Shown here: positions 1-6,865 of the stretch, one piece after another
Layout of the letters: the number at the start of each line of letters is the position of its first letter
Position numbering within the stretch: position 1 is the stretch's first letter
NCBI GenBank assembly: GCA_003487005.1
Contig: DNFG01000117.1
Location: 1-13,393, forward strand
Reading direction: 5' to 3'
Origin: Bryobacterales bacterium
GTDB taxonomy: Bacteria; Acidobacteriota; Terriglobia; Bryobacterales; Bryobacteraceae
Length of the DNA stretch: 13,393 nt
Made by a program: the position numbers and the translations under genes
Notes under the pieces: generated by a model
What the model saw: the letters and a program-made list of their open reading frames with translations, nothing else
Told to the model about the DNA's origin: nothing
Database searches by the model: none

Positions 1-100
1 GCCCCTTCGGCCCCCCTTCGGCCCTCCCTTCGGCCCTCCTTCGGCCCTTCGGCCCCCTTCGGCCCGCCCTTCGGCCCCCCCCTTCGGCCCCCCTCGGCCC
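1..100. repeat. Irregular C-rich CTTCGGCCC repeat at contig edge
   Basis: The core TTCGGCCC occurs eight times (TTCGG at 6, 17, 29, 40, 48, 58, 70 and 83) plus one degraded copy (TCGG at 94). The distance between copies varies from 8 to 13 bases because the C-tract between cores changes length. GGCC is self-complementary, so neighbouring copies could pair. One frame stays open across it to a TGA at 133-135 and would give a Pro/Ser/Arg-rich tail, but nothing shows this is translated. It probably continues beyond the window and is a likely reason the assembly stopped here. Confidence 0.85.
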
Positions 101-190
101 CACAAATCGGTGCGGCGACCGCTGAGCACCCATGAGCGACCGGCCAGGGCCAACGTTTGCAGAAAGAGGTAGCATACTGCCATTTTGAGC

Positions 191-206
191 AGTACTATAT
201 AGTTCT
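191..206 (+). promoter_or_regulatory. Candidate LexA-type operator overlapping the promoter
   Basis: AGTACTATATAGTTCT is a 16-bp inverted repeat with one mismatched position (AGTACTAT / ATAGTTCT). It abuts the lexA ATG at 207. On the other strand it reads GAAC-N6-GTAC, which resembles but does not equal the GAAC-N4-GTTC box of Bacillus LexA. Its AT-rich centre holds -10-like hexamers (TACTAT 193-198, TATATA 196-201), which would place transcription start at or near the ATG. No Shine-Dalgarno sequence is present, so the mRNA may be leaderless. I see no convincing -35. A repressor bound here would block its own promoter, as expected for autoregulation. Confidence 0.55.
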
Positions 207-824
207 ATGGCTTCCTTGCCAACGGAGCGCCAACGGCAAATTGCGTCATTCCTCCGATCCGAGTCGCGCGAACGCGGAATTGCGCCAACGCAACGTGAGA
301 TCGCCGAGCGTTTCGGCTTCGCCAGCCTGAACTCCGTGCGGTCCCACCTTCGGCTGATGGAGAAGAAAGGAATGCTCAATCGGCTCCCTGGCAAGGCCCG
401 GGGCCTGGAGCTGAAAAAGCGCCCCGTGATCGGCATCCCCTTGGTCGGCCGCATCGCGGCAGGTCATCCTCGGCTCGCAAGCGAGGATGAAGGCGAGATC
501 GTTCCGGTTTCTCCGGATCTGTTTCCTGGGTCTGATCTGTTCGCCCTTCGGGTGAAAGGCGAAAGCATGAAGGATGATGGGATTCTGCCAGGTGACATAG
601 CTGTCATGGCGCGCCAGAACGATGTGGCGGAGGGCGAAATCGCCGCAGTGCTGCTAGACGATGAGGCAACACTCAAACACATCTACAGACCCCGTGGGAA
701 AGTAGTCCTCCGGGGGGCCAATCCGGCATTTCCCGACATCGTCATTCGCGATGGTCAATCGGGTTCGGTTCGAATTCTCGGCAAGTACGTCGGCCTCATT
801 CGCACACAGGGGGCCGCGCGTTAG
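207..824 (+). CDS. lexA: LexA-type SOS repressor (S24 autopeptidase)
   Basis: The 205-residue product has the normal length and layout of LexA, a repressor that cuts itself when RecA filaments form on damaged DNA. Residues 1-70 form the winged-helix DNA-binding domain, with the recognition region around TQREIAERFGF (28-38) and RSHLRLMEKKGML (45-57). The cleavage bond is Ala85-Gly86 in VGRIAAG. The catalytic dyad is Ser120 in KGESMKDDG and Lys157 in EATLKHIYR. All hallmark residues are present, so it should be active. The start is fixed by the alignment and by the operator ending just before it. Its TAG stop is followed at once by the methylase ATG. Whether it is the organism's main LexA or a dedicated copy for this cassette cannot be told from the window; its place at the head of a restriction-type operon suggests the latter. 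Confidence 0.93.
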   Translation: MASLPTERQRQIASFLRSESRERGIAPTQREIAERFGFASLNSVRSHLRLMEKKGMLNRLPGKARGLELKKRPVIGIPLVGRIAAGHPRLASEDEGEIVPVSPDLFPGSDLFALRVKGESMKDDGILPGDIAVMARQNDVAEGEIAAVLLDDEATLKHIYRPRGKVVLRGANPAFPDIVIRDGQSGSVRILGKYVGLIRTQGAAR

Positions 825-3800
825 ATGGCGACAACACCTCCCAGTTCCGCCCAACCCCTGGCAGATCGCCTGGCGCACTACGGCGTCACTAGCGTCATCA
901 GGCTTGATGAGAGGCTCACCTCTGCCGAGCAGTTGGATTATCTTGACTTGCTTCCCAAGCAAAGCAACCATGCGCCGGCTCTCACTGCCGTCGCGGAACA
1001 CCAAGGAGCGGCTTTGCTCTATCTGGTGGACACCAGCAGCAACGTAAAAAGCGACGCTGTTTCACTAGCTACTCTCCGAAAGCAACTCGCGAATCGTAGC
1101 GACCCCGCCTGGCTTGGTGTCCTCCGGTTGGGCTCCCTTGAAGTGTTCCCTATTGGATTCCACGAGGCCGCAGATTCCGTGGCGGTAAAGATTGTTGAGG
1201 AACAGAGCCCGGCGGCGCCGCTGTTCTTCCAGAGCCTCGCCCACGGAACATTCGAAGAAAACCACCGTCTGGGTGGCACCGACTACGTATTCAAAAAGAT
1301 CTTCGACCTGCTAACCCGCATGACGACGGAGTTCGTGCCTGCGAACGGTAAGGGGAAACTGGATGCGCTCGAGGTCCTGTCGATGGCGGGTCGAGCGCTG
1401 TTCTTCCGCTTCCTTGTCGATCGGCGAATCGTTCTGGAATCCGAGCGTGATCAAATTTGCCCGGCTGCCAGCGAACTGAAAGATGCGTTCTCCTCGGCAG
1501 ACAAGGCAGCGCAAACCTCTGCCTGGCTCGACGCGACATTCAACGGGGACTTCTTGCCCCTCGTTGACGAGTCTATTCCCGCCAATAACCGGGATGCCCG
1601 TGAGACCGAGTATCTGCGATTCTTTCGGCGCACGGAACGCTTGGCTGGAAAGCGGGTCTTTGATCATCTCCACGCAATTCTGCGTGGTTGGCGAGCGACT
1701 GGCGACGCAGTGCAGACTGAACTGGACTGGGGTGACTTGGACTTCGCCCACATCCCAGTCGGTGTGCTCAGCCAAGTCTATGAGAGCTTCAGTCACCGCG
1801 CGGACCCGCGGACGGCACGTGACACGAGTGTTCACTACACGCCCCGAATGATCGCGGGACTGATGGTTGACCAAGCTTTCGCCGCGACGAAATACAAAGC
1901 GAGCACCCGCGTCCTGGACAGTTCCTGCGGCGCCGGCATCTTTCTCGTACTCGCATTCCGTCGCCTCGTCCGTGAACATTGGATTGCCCACAACGAGCGT
2001 CCAAAGACTGCGGTCATTCAGAGCATTCTCTACAACCAACTGCGCGGCTTTGACATCAGCGAGCCCGCGCTGCGGCTGGCGGCCTTGGCGCTCTACATAA
2101 CCGCGATTGAACTGAACGCCAGTCCCCGGCCGCCTCAGGCGCTAAAATTCCCCCGCAATCTGCGCGGTGAAGTGCTCTATCGCTTCGGCGTGGGCGGGAG
2201 TGAGGAGACGACCTTTCCTTTGGGCAGTCTGGGCCCGGAGGTTCCCCAGGACTTTGACAATTCGTTCGACATTGTCATCGGCAATCCACCCTGGACGCGA
2301 TTGCGGGACAGCAAGGATGATCTCGACAACAGCGATGAGGAGAACAAGAAATCGCCCACCGATGAGTTGAACAAAACTTTTACTGCGATTGGGCAGCGTG
2401 TGCTTGCGAGTCGCGGATTGGAGGATCTTGCGGCTGGCTACCGAAACCCAGACAAGAACCCGGATTTGCCTTTCCTATGGCGTGCGATGGAGTGGGCGAA
2501 GGAAGGGGCGGTCATCGCGCTGGTGATGCCGGCGAGGCTCTTTGGGCGGATCTCGGGAAGAGGATTTGAAGCGTGGCGGGCCGTCCTAAGGAGCGTCGAA
2601 GTCACAGGACTCATCAATGGCGCAGATCTTCGATGGTCGGCGGTCTGGAAGGATGTCAAGATACCGTTCTGCCTCTTCTTCGCGCGCAACCGAGCTCCTG
2701 GTCCCGACCATCGCTTTTACTACGCCGCGCCAATTAACGAGCCTGAAATGAACGGCTGCGGGCGTTTCAGGATCGACTATGATGCCGCCCAACCCCTCAG
2801 CACTGCGCGAGTCGAAAAACAGCCCTGGATTCTCAAGGCCCTCGCATTCGGCACGTGGCTTGACGTCGAACTCATGGAAGCACTTTCGACCGCCGGTGGG
2901 CAGACATTGGAGAGTTTCTGGGCAGCTTGGGATCGACGTGGTGTCAAAACAGGCAAAGGATATGATCGCTCACCGCAACTGACGCAGAAATTTGTGGACT
3001 TCTTGGGCGATCTTCCAGTGTTTGCCCCGCACTCACAGACACTGCTCGGAGAGGCGCAACCAAAGACGTACGGTGAGATGTTCGGCAGGAATTCCGAGGG
3101 GCGCAGCAGCGCCTATTGGCCGAAGACAAAAGACCTTTTCCAGCCGCCGCTTGTCGTCATACCTCAATCACCGGGTGACCAGAATAGTCGACCGCGCGCC
3201 TACATATTAGATCATCCCGTGGCCTTTTCTCAAAGTTATTACGGCTATTCGTGCGCGGGCCATCCGCAAGCGGATACCCTGGCGGGGCTGATCTACTTGC
3301 TAGCCCACTCCACGCTGTTCGATTATTTCTGCCTGATGACGAGCATTCGGAGCGGTTTTGACCGCCAGACTTTCAACAAGAAGGAGTTCGACGCGCTCCC
3401 ATTTCCGGATGTCGCGGACCTCTCTGAAAGGGACAAGGCTACCATCCGCAGCCTTACCCAGCGGCTTCAGATTGACAGCGTCGGACCGAGGGCCGACCTC
3501 AACAAATTTATCTTCCCGCTATACGGCCTCAATCCTGACGCGGTCCAAGTAGCCGAGGACACACTCTTCTCGGCAGCGGCGTATCGAAAGGCGGGTAGGG
3601 CAGCGCTGGAGCGAACCACCGTGGAGACGCGCAAACCCTTCTTGGATGCTTTGCGAAGCGAGCTAGAACCGTACTTCGACGTCTGTGCGGAACACGCGGC
3701 AGTAAGTGAAGCGGCCTTTCAGCCGGCGGACTGGCGCGAATCTTGGTTCTTCATTTCGGTCGCTCGCGAAGGACACTCCGTACCGGTCAATCCCGCCCTG

Positions 3801-3992
3801 ATGCGGGAGGCCATGGATGCAGCTAACCAACGTGGCTGCAGCCGAATCATGGTCCACGCGCCTGGTAAGCGTGGCCTCCTTGTCGGCCTCTTGAACCAGC
3901 GCCGGTGGTGGACCATCACCCGCGCGCGTCTCTGCGCCCAACACATCATCCGCGAACGCTTGGGTTCATGCGGACTCCCGGAGCATTCATGA
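825..3992 (+). CDS. Eco57I/type IIG-like N6-adenine DNA methylase
   Basis: This 1055-residue protein belongs to the class of large N6-adenine methylases found in type IIG, BREX (PglX) and related defence systems. Seen directly: HYTP at 337-340 (motif X region), VLDSSCGAGIF at 363-373 (SAM-binding motif I), and FDIVIGNPPW at 481-490 (catalytic motif IV, NPPW). The segment from about 690 to 865, ending in FNKKEFDALPFPD, resembles the target-recognition domains of TaqI/Eco57I-like enzymes. Residues 1-300 match nothing I can name, and I see no clear PD-(D/E)xK motif there, so cleavage may depend on the next gene. It starts directly after the lexA stop with no gap and shares ATGA with the nuclease gene, so translation is probably coupled. 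Codon use is more mixed than in genes to the right, which suggests horizontal transfer. The target sequence cannot be predicted. Confidence 0.85.
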   Translation: MATTPPSSAQPLADRLAHYGVTSVIRLDERLTSAEQLDYLDLLPKQSNHAPALTAVAEHQGAALLYLVDTSSNVKSDAVSLATLRKQLANRSDPAWLGVLRLGSLEVFPIGFHEAADSVAVKIVEEQSPAAPLFFQSLAHGTFEENHRLGGTDYVFKKIFDLLTRMTTEFVPANGKGKLDALEVLSMAGRALFFRFLVDRRIVLESERDQICPAASELKDAFSSADKAAQTSAWLDATFNGDFLPLVDESIPANNRDARETEYLRFFRRTERLAGKRVFDHLHAILRGWRATGDAVQTELDWGDLDFAHIPVGVLSQVYESFSHRADPRTARDTSVHYTPRMIAGLMVDQAFAATKYKASTRVLDSSCGAGIFLVLAFRRLVREHWIAHNERPKTAVIQSILYNQLRGFDISEPALRLAALALYITAIELNASPRPPQALKFPRNLRGEVLYRFGVGGSEETTFPLGSLGPEVPQDFDNSFDIVIGNPPWTRLRDSKDDLDNSDEENKKSPTDELNKTFTAIGQRVLASRGLEDLAAGYRNPDKNPDLPFLWRAMEWAKEGAVIALVMPARLFGRISGRGFEAWRAVLRSVEVTGLINGADLRWSAVWKDVKIPFCLFFARNRAPGPDHRFYYAAPINEPEMNGCGRFRIDYDAAQPLSTARVEKQPWILKALAFGTWLDVELMEALSTAGGQTLESFWAAWDRRGVKTGKGYDRSPQLTQKFVDFLGDLPVFAPHSQTLLGEAQPKTYGEMFGRNSEGRSSAYWPKTKDLFQPPLVVIPQSPGDQNSRPRAYILDHPVAFSQSYYGYSCAGHPQADTLAGLIYLLAHSTLFDYFCLMTSIRSGFDRQTFNKKEFDALPFPDVADLSERDKATIRSLTQRLQIDSVGPRADLNKFIFPLYGLNPDAVQVAEDTLFSAAAYRKAGRAALERTTVETRKPFLDALRSELEPYFDVCAEHAAVSEAAFQPADWRESWFFISVAREGHSVPVNPALMREAMDAANQRGCSRIMVHAPGKRGLLVGLLNQRRWWTITRARLCAQHIIRERLGSCGLPEHS
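3980..3983 (+). promoter_or_regulatory. Shine-Dalgarno GGAG for the nuclease gene
   Basis: GGAG lies five bases before the ATG at 3989, inside the end of the methylase gene. It favours that start over the upstream ATGs at 3905 and 3968 and over the later ATG at 4103, which has no Shine-Dalgarno-like sequence before it. Confidence 0.5.
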
Positions 3993-4741
3993 GGGCGAGG
4001 GGCACAACTGGCTTTTTCACACTTGGCGTGCGATCGGATCAATACCACCTCCCACATCCGCGTTTGGGCTTGCCGGTGATCCTTCTGCTTCGGCGCGTGC
4101 TAATGAAGGCGTTTGAGAAGCTGCGAGATCGAGGTTTCCCACTGGCCGCAGAGCGAGAGGATCGCATCACGGAACAGCTTTTCAACGTACTTGAAAACGA
4201 CCTTCGCCAGACAGGCGAAGTCATTGGCTTCAACTCCGCGTTCTATGACCGTGTTGTTCGTCATGCTGAAGTCACGAACTACAACGGCGAAAAGCTCGCG
4301 AAGACGCCCGACCTCTCTTTCAAACTCCGCCATGGGGAATCTGAGTCGCGCCCCGTTCTTTCCTCACACGACGCCCTTTTTGTCGAATGCAAGCCGGTCG
4401 ATGGAGACCATGCTGCCGGGAGCGCGTATTGCGACGACGGCCTGATCCGATTCGTGAATGGCGACTACGCATGGGCGATGCAGGATGCAATGATGCTTGG
4501 TTACGTCCGCAACGGTAGAAGCATCGCCGGGCACCTTGTTCCCGCCATGGCAGCCTCCGCCAGACAACAGTCACTTGCCGTTGTCCAGCAACTCCAGCCA
4601 TGCGAAGAGGCCGGAGCCGCCACCTGTGCAGAGGCGGAGGCAGTTTACCTCTCCAGGCATCGTCGTGCGTTCACATGGCCCGACGGCAAAGGCCCTGCGA
4701 CTGATATCACCGTCTTTCATCTCTGGCACCGCTGTGAGTAA
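3989..4741 (+). CDS. PD-(D/E)xK nuclease-like protein, probable REase
   Basis: From the ATG at 3989 this gives 250 residues; I recognise no named family. It carries a plausible PD-(D/E)xK core: Pro107-Asp108 in KTPDLSFKL, then ALFVECKPVD with Glu133-x-Lys135, at the spacing and hydrophobic context of this nuclease fold. The segment GLIRFVNGDYAWAMQDAMMLGY (151-172) looks like the helix that follows the core. I infer that it is the DNA-cleaving partner of the upstream methylase. The start was chosen for its GGAG and its ATGA overlap with the methylase stop. An ATG at 4103 would give 212 residues beginning MKAFEKLRDRG and may be the true domain start, because the 38 residues before it look unconserved. 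It could instead be a helper protein with a decayed nuclease fold. Confidence 0.68.
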   Translation: MRARGTTGFFTLGVRSDQYHLPHPRLGLPVILLLRRVLMKAFEKLRDRGFPLAAEREDRITEQLFNVLENDLRQTGEVIGFNSAFYDRVVRHAEVTNYNGEKLAKTPDLSFKLRHGESESRPVLSSHDALFVECKPVDGDHAAGSAYCDDGLIRFVNGDYAWAMQDAMMLGYVRNGRSIAGHLVPAMAASARQQSLAVVQQLQPCEEAGAATCAEAEAVYLSRHRRAFTWPDGKGPATDITVFHLWHRCE

Positions 4742-4766
4742 GTATCGTATCGGGAGCCAGGCACAC

Positions 4767-4797
4767 AAGCCGCACAGCGCGCAGGCGCATGCGGTTT
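4767..4797 (+). terminator. Hairpin after the lexA-methylase-nuclease operon
   Basis: AAGCCGCA (4767-4774) pairs with TGCGGTTT (4790-4797) with one G-T pair. Inside it GCGC (4777-4780) pairs with GCGC (4785-4788) around a four-base GCAG loop. It begins 25 bases after the nuclease stop, where an operon terminator belongs. The T-run is only three bases, so it is a weak intrinsic terminator or a transcript-end stabiliser. Confidence 0.45.
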
Positions 4798-5085
4798 CCA
4801 CGGCAGCTATTCAGAAGAGTGCAACTGATCCGCGCTAGTCAGCGGCCACGGCGACGACCACTTCCCGCATGGTCGACACACCCCTCCCCGACTCCCTTCC
4901 CACACCCGAATCCGTGCCCAATCCCGCGCAAATCCCCTCCAAGGTGCCCGACGAAACTCGAAGAACCCGGATTTCGCGAAGGAGCCAGATCCGTCCGATA
5001 CCTTCGCACAGCAAAACAGACATCCGGCAATATTCGGCACGAGCCTGCGGGTGATTCGCGTTGTGCGTCGCAGGGTTTCTCCCGC
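4798..5085. other. C-rich spacer with no supported gene
   Basis: I find no convincing gene, tRNA or mobile-element end here. The + strand is strongly pyrimidine-rich; in 4861-4920 I count 32 C and 8 G. A short frame at 4869-5054 would give a Pro/Ser/Arg-rich peptide, but its composition simply reflects the C-rich DNA, and it has no ribosome-binding site or recognisable domain. The spacer separates the defence cassette from the peptidase gene and marks the change in base composition. Confidence 0.6.
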
Positions 5086-5114
5086 TTGTTCAGGACTCGC
5101 GTGTCTGATAGATT
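5086..5114 (+). promoter_or_regulatory. Candidate promoter giving a leaderless peptidase mRNA
   Basis: TTGTTC (5086-5091) and TAGATT (5109-5114) are separated by exactly 17 bases and match three and four positions of the sigma-70 consensus hexamers. The predicted transcription start falls on A5121, the first base of the peptidase ATG. No Shine-Dalgarno sequence precedes that ATG, which agrees with a leaderless message. Confidence 0.4.
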
Positions 5115-5120
5115 TACGTC

Positions 5121-5954
5121 ATGCCGGGACGGATTATTGCGTGTTTTCTTCTGTTGATGGCCGGGGCAAACGGGCAAACCCAGTTGCATTACGAGCGGGT
5201 GGTGGAGGGGAAGATCCGCGAGCGGTTCGAGATGGTCCATCCGGAGATGGAGGAGCGATACCGGCGGCTGAAAGCGATGTTCGAGAACGCCGGGTGCACG
5301 GGTGACCGGTTGAGCGAACAGCCGGTCCGGCGGGAGAAATACCCGAATCTGGTCTGTGTTTTGCCGGGAGAGACGGAGGAGGAGTATCTGGTGGGGGCGC
5401 ATTTCGATTACTTCCGCGGGGAAGGCGCGCTGGATAACTGGTCGGGTGCGAGTCTGCTGCCATCGCTTTACGAGAGTCTGGCGAAGACTCAACGGAAGCA
5501 TACCTTCCGTTTTGTGGCATTTACGGCGGAGGAAAAGGGACTTGTGGGGTCCCGGTTCTATGCGGAAAGGGTTAAGAAGGGCACATTGCCGCGCCCGAAA
5601 GCGATGATCAACCTGGATTGTCTGGGGTTGGGGCAGCCGAATCTCTGGTTCAGCGGAGGCGATTTGGCTTTGAATAACCGGATTCACTCCCTGGCGGTGA
5701 AATTGCAGATCAAGTTGTCGCTGGTGGATATCGGCCGAGTGGGGACGACGGACTCCGAGTCATTCCGGAAGATTGGCGTGCCGGCGGCGACGGTCCACTC
5801 GGTGACGCAGGAGACGCTGAATATCATCAATAGCGACAATGACACCAGGGAAAAGCTGAAGTTCGGCGACTACTACGATACCTACAGGCTGCTGGCGCTG
5901 ACACTCGCCTCGCTGGACGTACTGCCTGTGACCTTCCCCGCCGCGGGCAAGTGA
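5121..5954 (+). CDS. Secreted M28-family peptidase-like protein
   Basis: The 277-residue product has an N-terminal signal peptide (hydrophobic stretch IIACFLLLMAGA, probable cut after ANG, residue 18) and the zinc aminopeptidase fold of family M28, which normally removes N-terminal residues from peptides outside the cytoplasm. Metal and catalytic positions visible are His94 and Asp96 (GAHFDY), bridging Asp105 (ALDNWSG), Glu137/Glu138 (TAEEKGLVGS) and Asp166 (NLDCLG). The last ligand of the family, the His of an IHTPNDT-type motif, is Asn237 here (INSDNDT, 236-242), so it may bind one metal or be inactive. The gene has no Shine-Dalgarno and converges, with a six-base gap, on the minus-strand DUF5808 gene. 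Its codons are G-rich, like its + strand neighbours to the right and unlike the cassette to its left. Confidence 0.88.
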   Translation: MPGRIIACFLLLMAGANGQTQLHYERVVEGKIRERFEMVHPEMEERYRRLKAMFENAGCTGDRLSEQPVRREKYPNLVCVLPGETEEEYLVGAHFDYFRGEGALDNWSGASLLPSLYESLAKTQRKHTFRFVAFTAEEKGLVGSRFYAERVKKGTLPRPKAMINLDCLGLGQPNLWFSGGDLALNNRIHSLAVKLQIKLSLVDIGRVGTTDSESFRKIGVPAATVHSVTQETLNIINSDNDTREKLKFGDYYDTYRLLALTLASLDVLPVTFPAAGK

Positions 5955-5960
5955 ACGGGC

Positions 5961-6215
5961 TCAGCGGGCGGCCATCGAAAATCCGAGGGCAACGATCACG
6001 GCGGCGAGGATGAGGATGGGGATCAGGAAGGAGCCGAGGAAGAACCAGGCGCCTTTCTGGGTGGCGAGGTTGAAGGTCCAGCCCAGCATCGGGTTGCGTT
6101 TGGGCACGATCCAGCGGGTGTCGCGCTTGCTGAAGTAGATGCCGACGGGCAGAGTCCAGTTGGCGGGGTCTTCCCACTCCCGGCGGTTCTGTTCATCCTG
6201 GCCCGGACCGATCAT
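5961..6215 (-). CDS. Small membrane protein with DUF5808-like motif
   Basis: This 84-residue protein starts at MIGPGQDEQN. Its middle, VGIYFSKRDTRWIVPKRNP followed by LGWTFNLA (24-51), resembles the DUF5808 signature, in which a short motif of the type D-x-R-x-x-V-P-K precedes a G-W-T-x-N segment. A single transmembrane helix follows (WFFLGSFLIPILILAAVIVALGF, 57-79), and the C-terminus is short. The function of this family is not known. The frame stays open upstream to 6428, but that part lies over the neighbouring gene and has a low-complexity Pro/Ser composition, so I chose the ATG at 6215. It lies 19 bases downstream of the membrane-protein gene and is probably the last gene of its operon. 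Confidence 0.75.
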   Translation of the reverse strand: MIGPGQDEQNRREWEDPANWTLPVGIYFSKRDTRWIVPKRNPMLGWTFNLATQKGAWFFLGSFLIPILILAAVIVALGFSMAAR

Positions 6216-6234
6216 CAAAGCAGTATACCGGAGG

Positions 6235-6831
6235 TCAAAGAAGTTCGAAGGCCTCGAGCAGGCGGAGGATGAGAACAAGCAGGGAGAGAACAGCAGCGAT
6301 GGCGACGGACCACCGATAGAAGCGGCTTTGGTTCCGCTCCCGGGCGGCGGAGAGGACGGCGGTCTGAACAATGTCGCCGCGTCCCGCGGGTTCGAGTTGG
6401 CGCCGGGCATCGGCGAGGACGCTTTCAAGGATGGCGGCGGGGGCGGTCAGATAGCCGGTGGCGCGGCCGCGACGGATGGCGAGAGCGAGATCGGAAGCAT
6501 CGCGCTGGCGCGGGCGCTGCACGAGGTAGAGGGTGGAGATCTGGCACCAGGGCAGAAGGCTCTCGAGGTGGCGGTAGGGCTGGAAGTGGCGAACCGGTTG
6601 AATCCAGATCCCGTCCGAAGACAGCGCCACCCGCACGGGAACCTGGACGAAGCGGAGGGCGGCCAGCAGGGCGGCGATGTACAGGGCCGTGCAGGAGACG
6701 ATGATGATGCCTTCGTTCCATTGGGCGATGATCATCATCCAGCCGATCAGGAGGAAGACGAGGGGGATGGGCAGCAGGATGGCGCCGACGACGGCGGCGC
6801 TGGTGTTGTAGCGGATGTTCGTGGGGGGCAT
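6235..6831 (-). CDS. Membrane protein, possible bacterial PH-like domain
   Basis: The 198-residue product begins MPPTNIRYNT. It has two N-terminal transmembrane helices (about 11-36 and 41-63), a soluble middle part (about 64-170) and a C-terminal hydrophobic helix (about 171-190). The soluble part begins VRVALSSDGIWIQPV and runs through short strands, the layout seen in bacterial PH-domain (YdbS/YdbT-like) membrane proteins; this is a resemblance, not a firm match. The open frame extends to 7284, but the extra part is a Pro/Ser-rich shadow of the M20D gene, so I chose the ATG at 6831. It follows the M20D gene by 34 bases and precedes the DUF5808 gene by 19, indicating one minus-strand operon. 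Function unknown. Confidence 0.72.
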   Translation of the reverse strand: MPPTNIRYNTSAAVVGAILLPIPLVFLLIGWMMIIAQWNEGIIIVSCTALYIAALLAALRFVQVPVRVALSSDGIWIQPVRHFQPYRHLESLLPWCQISTLYLVQRPRQRDASDLALAIRRGRATGYLTAPAAILESVLADARRQLEPAGRGDIVQTAVLSAARERNQSRFYRWSVAIAAVLSLLVLILRLLEAFELL

Positions 6832-6865
6832 CAACCGGGATGGCGGATTCCCGGCCTGGAGTGTG

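Noticed and set aside
1..100. CRISPR array at the left edge
   Set aside because: The repeat core is about eight bases and the intervals are a few C residues of varying number, so there are no repeats or spacers of CRISPR size.
540..556. Seven-bp hairpin TTCGCCC-TTC-GGGTGAA inside lexA
   Set aside because: It lies in conserved coding sequence (just before the catalytic serine), so the symmetry is probably a by-product of codons.
3905..3988. Longer start for the nuclease gene at 3905
   Set aside because: It would overlap the methylase by 88 bases with a His/Arg/Pro-rich leader and no ribosome-binding site; the ATG at 3989 has both GGAG and an ATGA overlap.
4869..5054. Small Pro-rich frame in the spacer
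   Set aside because: Its composition mirrors the C-rich DNA and no start signal or homology can be seen.
4839..5687. A minus-strand frame of 282 codons across the spacer and the M28 gene
   Set aside because: It overlaps the recognisable M28 peptidase antisense and has no domain or ribosome-binding site.
5937..5973. Bidirectional terminator between the converging M28 and DUF5808 genes
   Set aside because: The gap is only six bases, and the GC-rich pairing is short and lies in coding sequence without a T-run.
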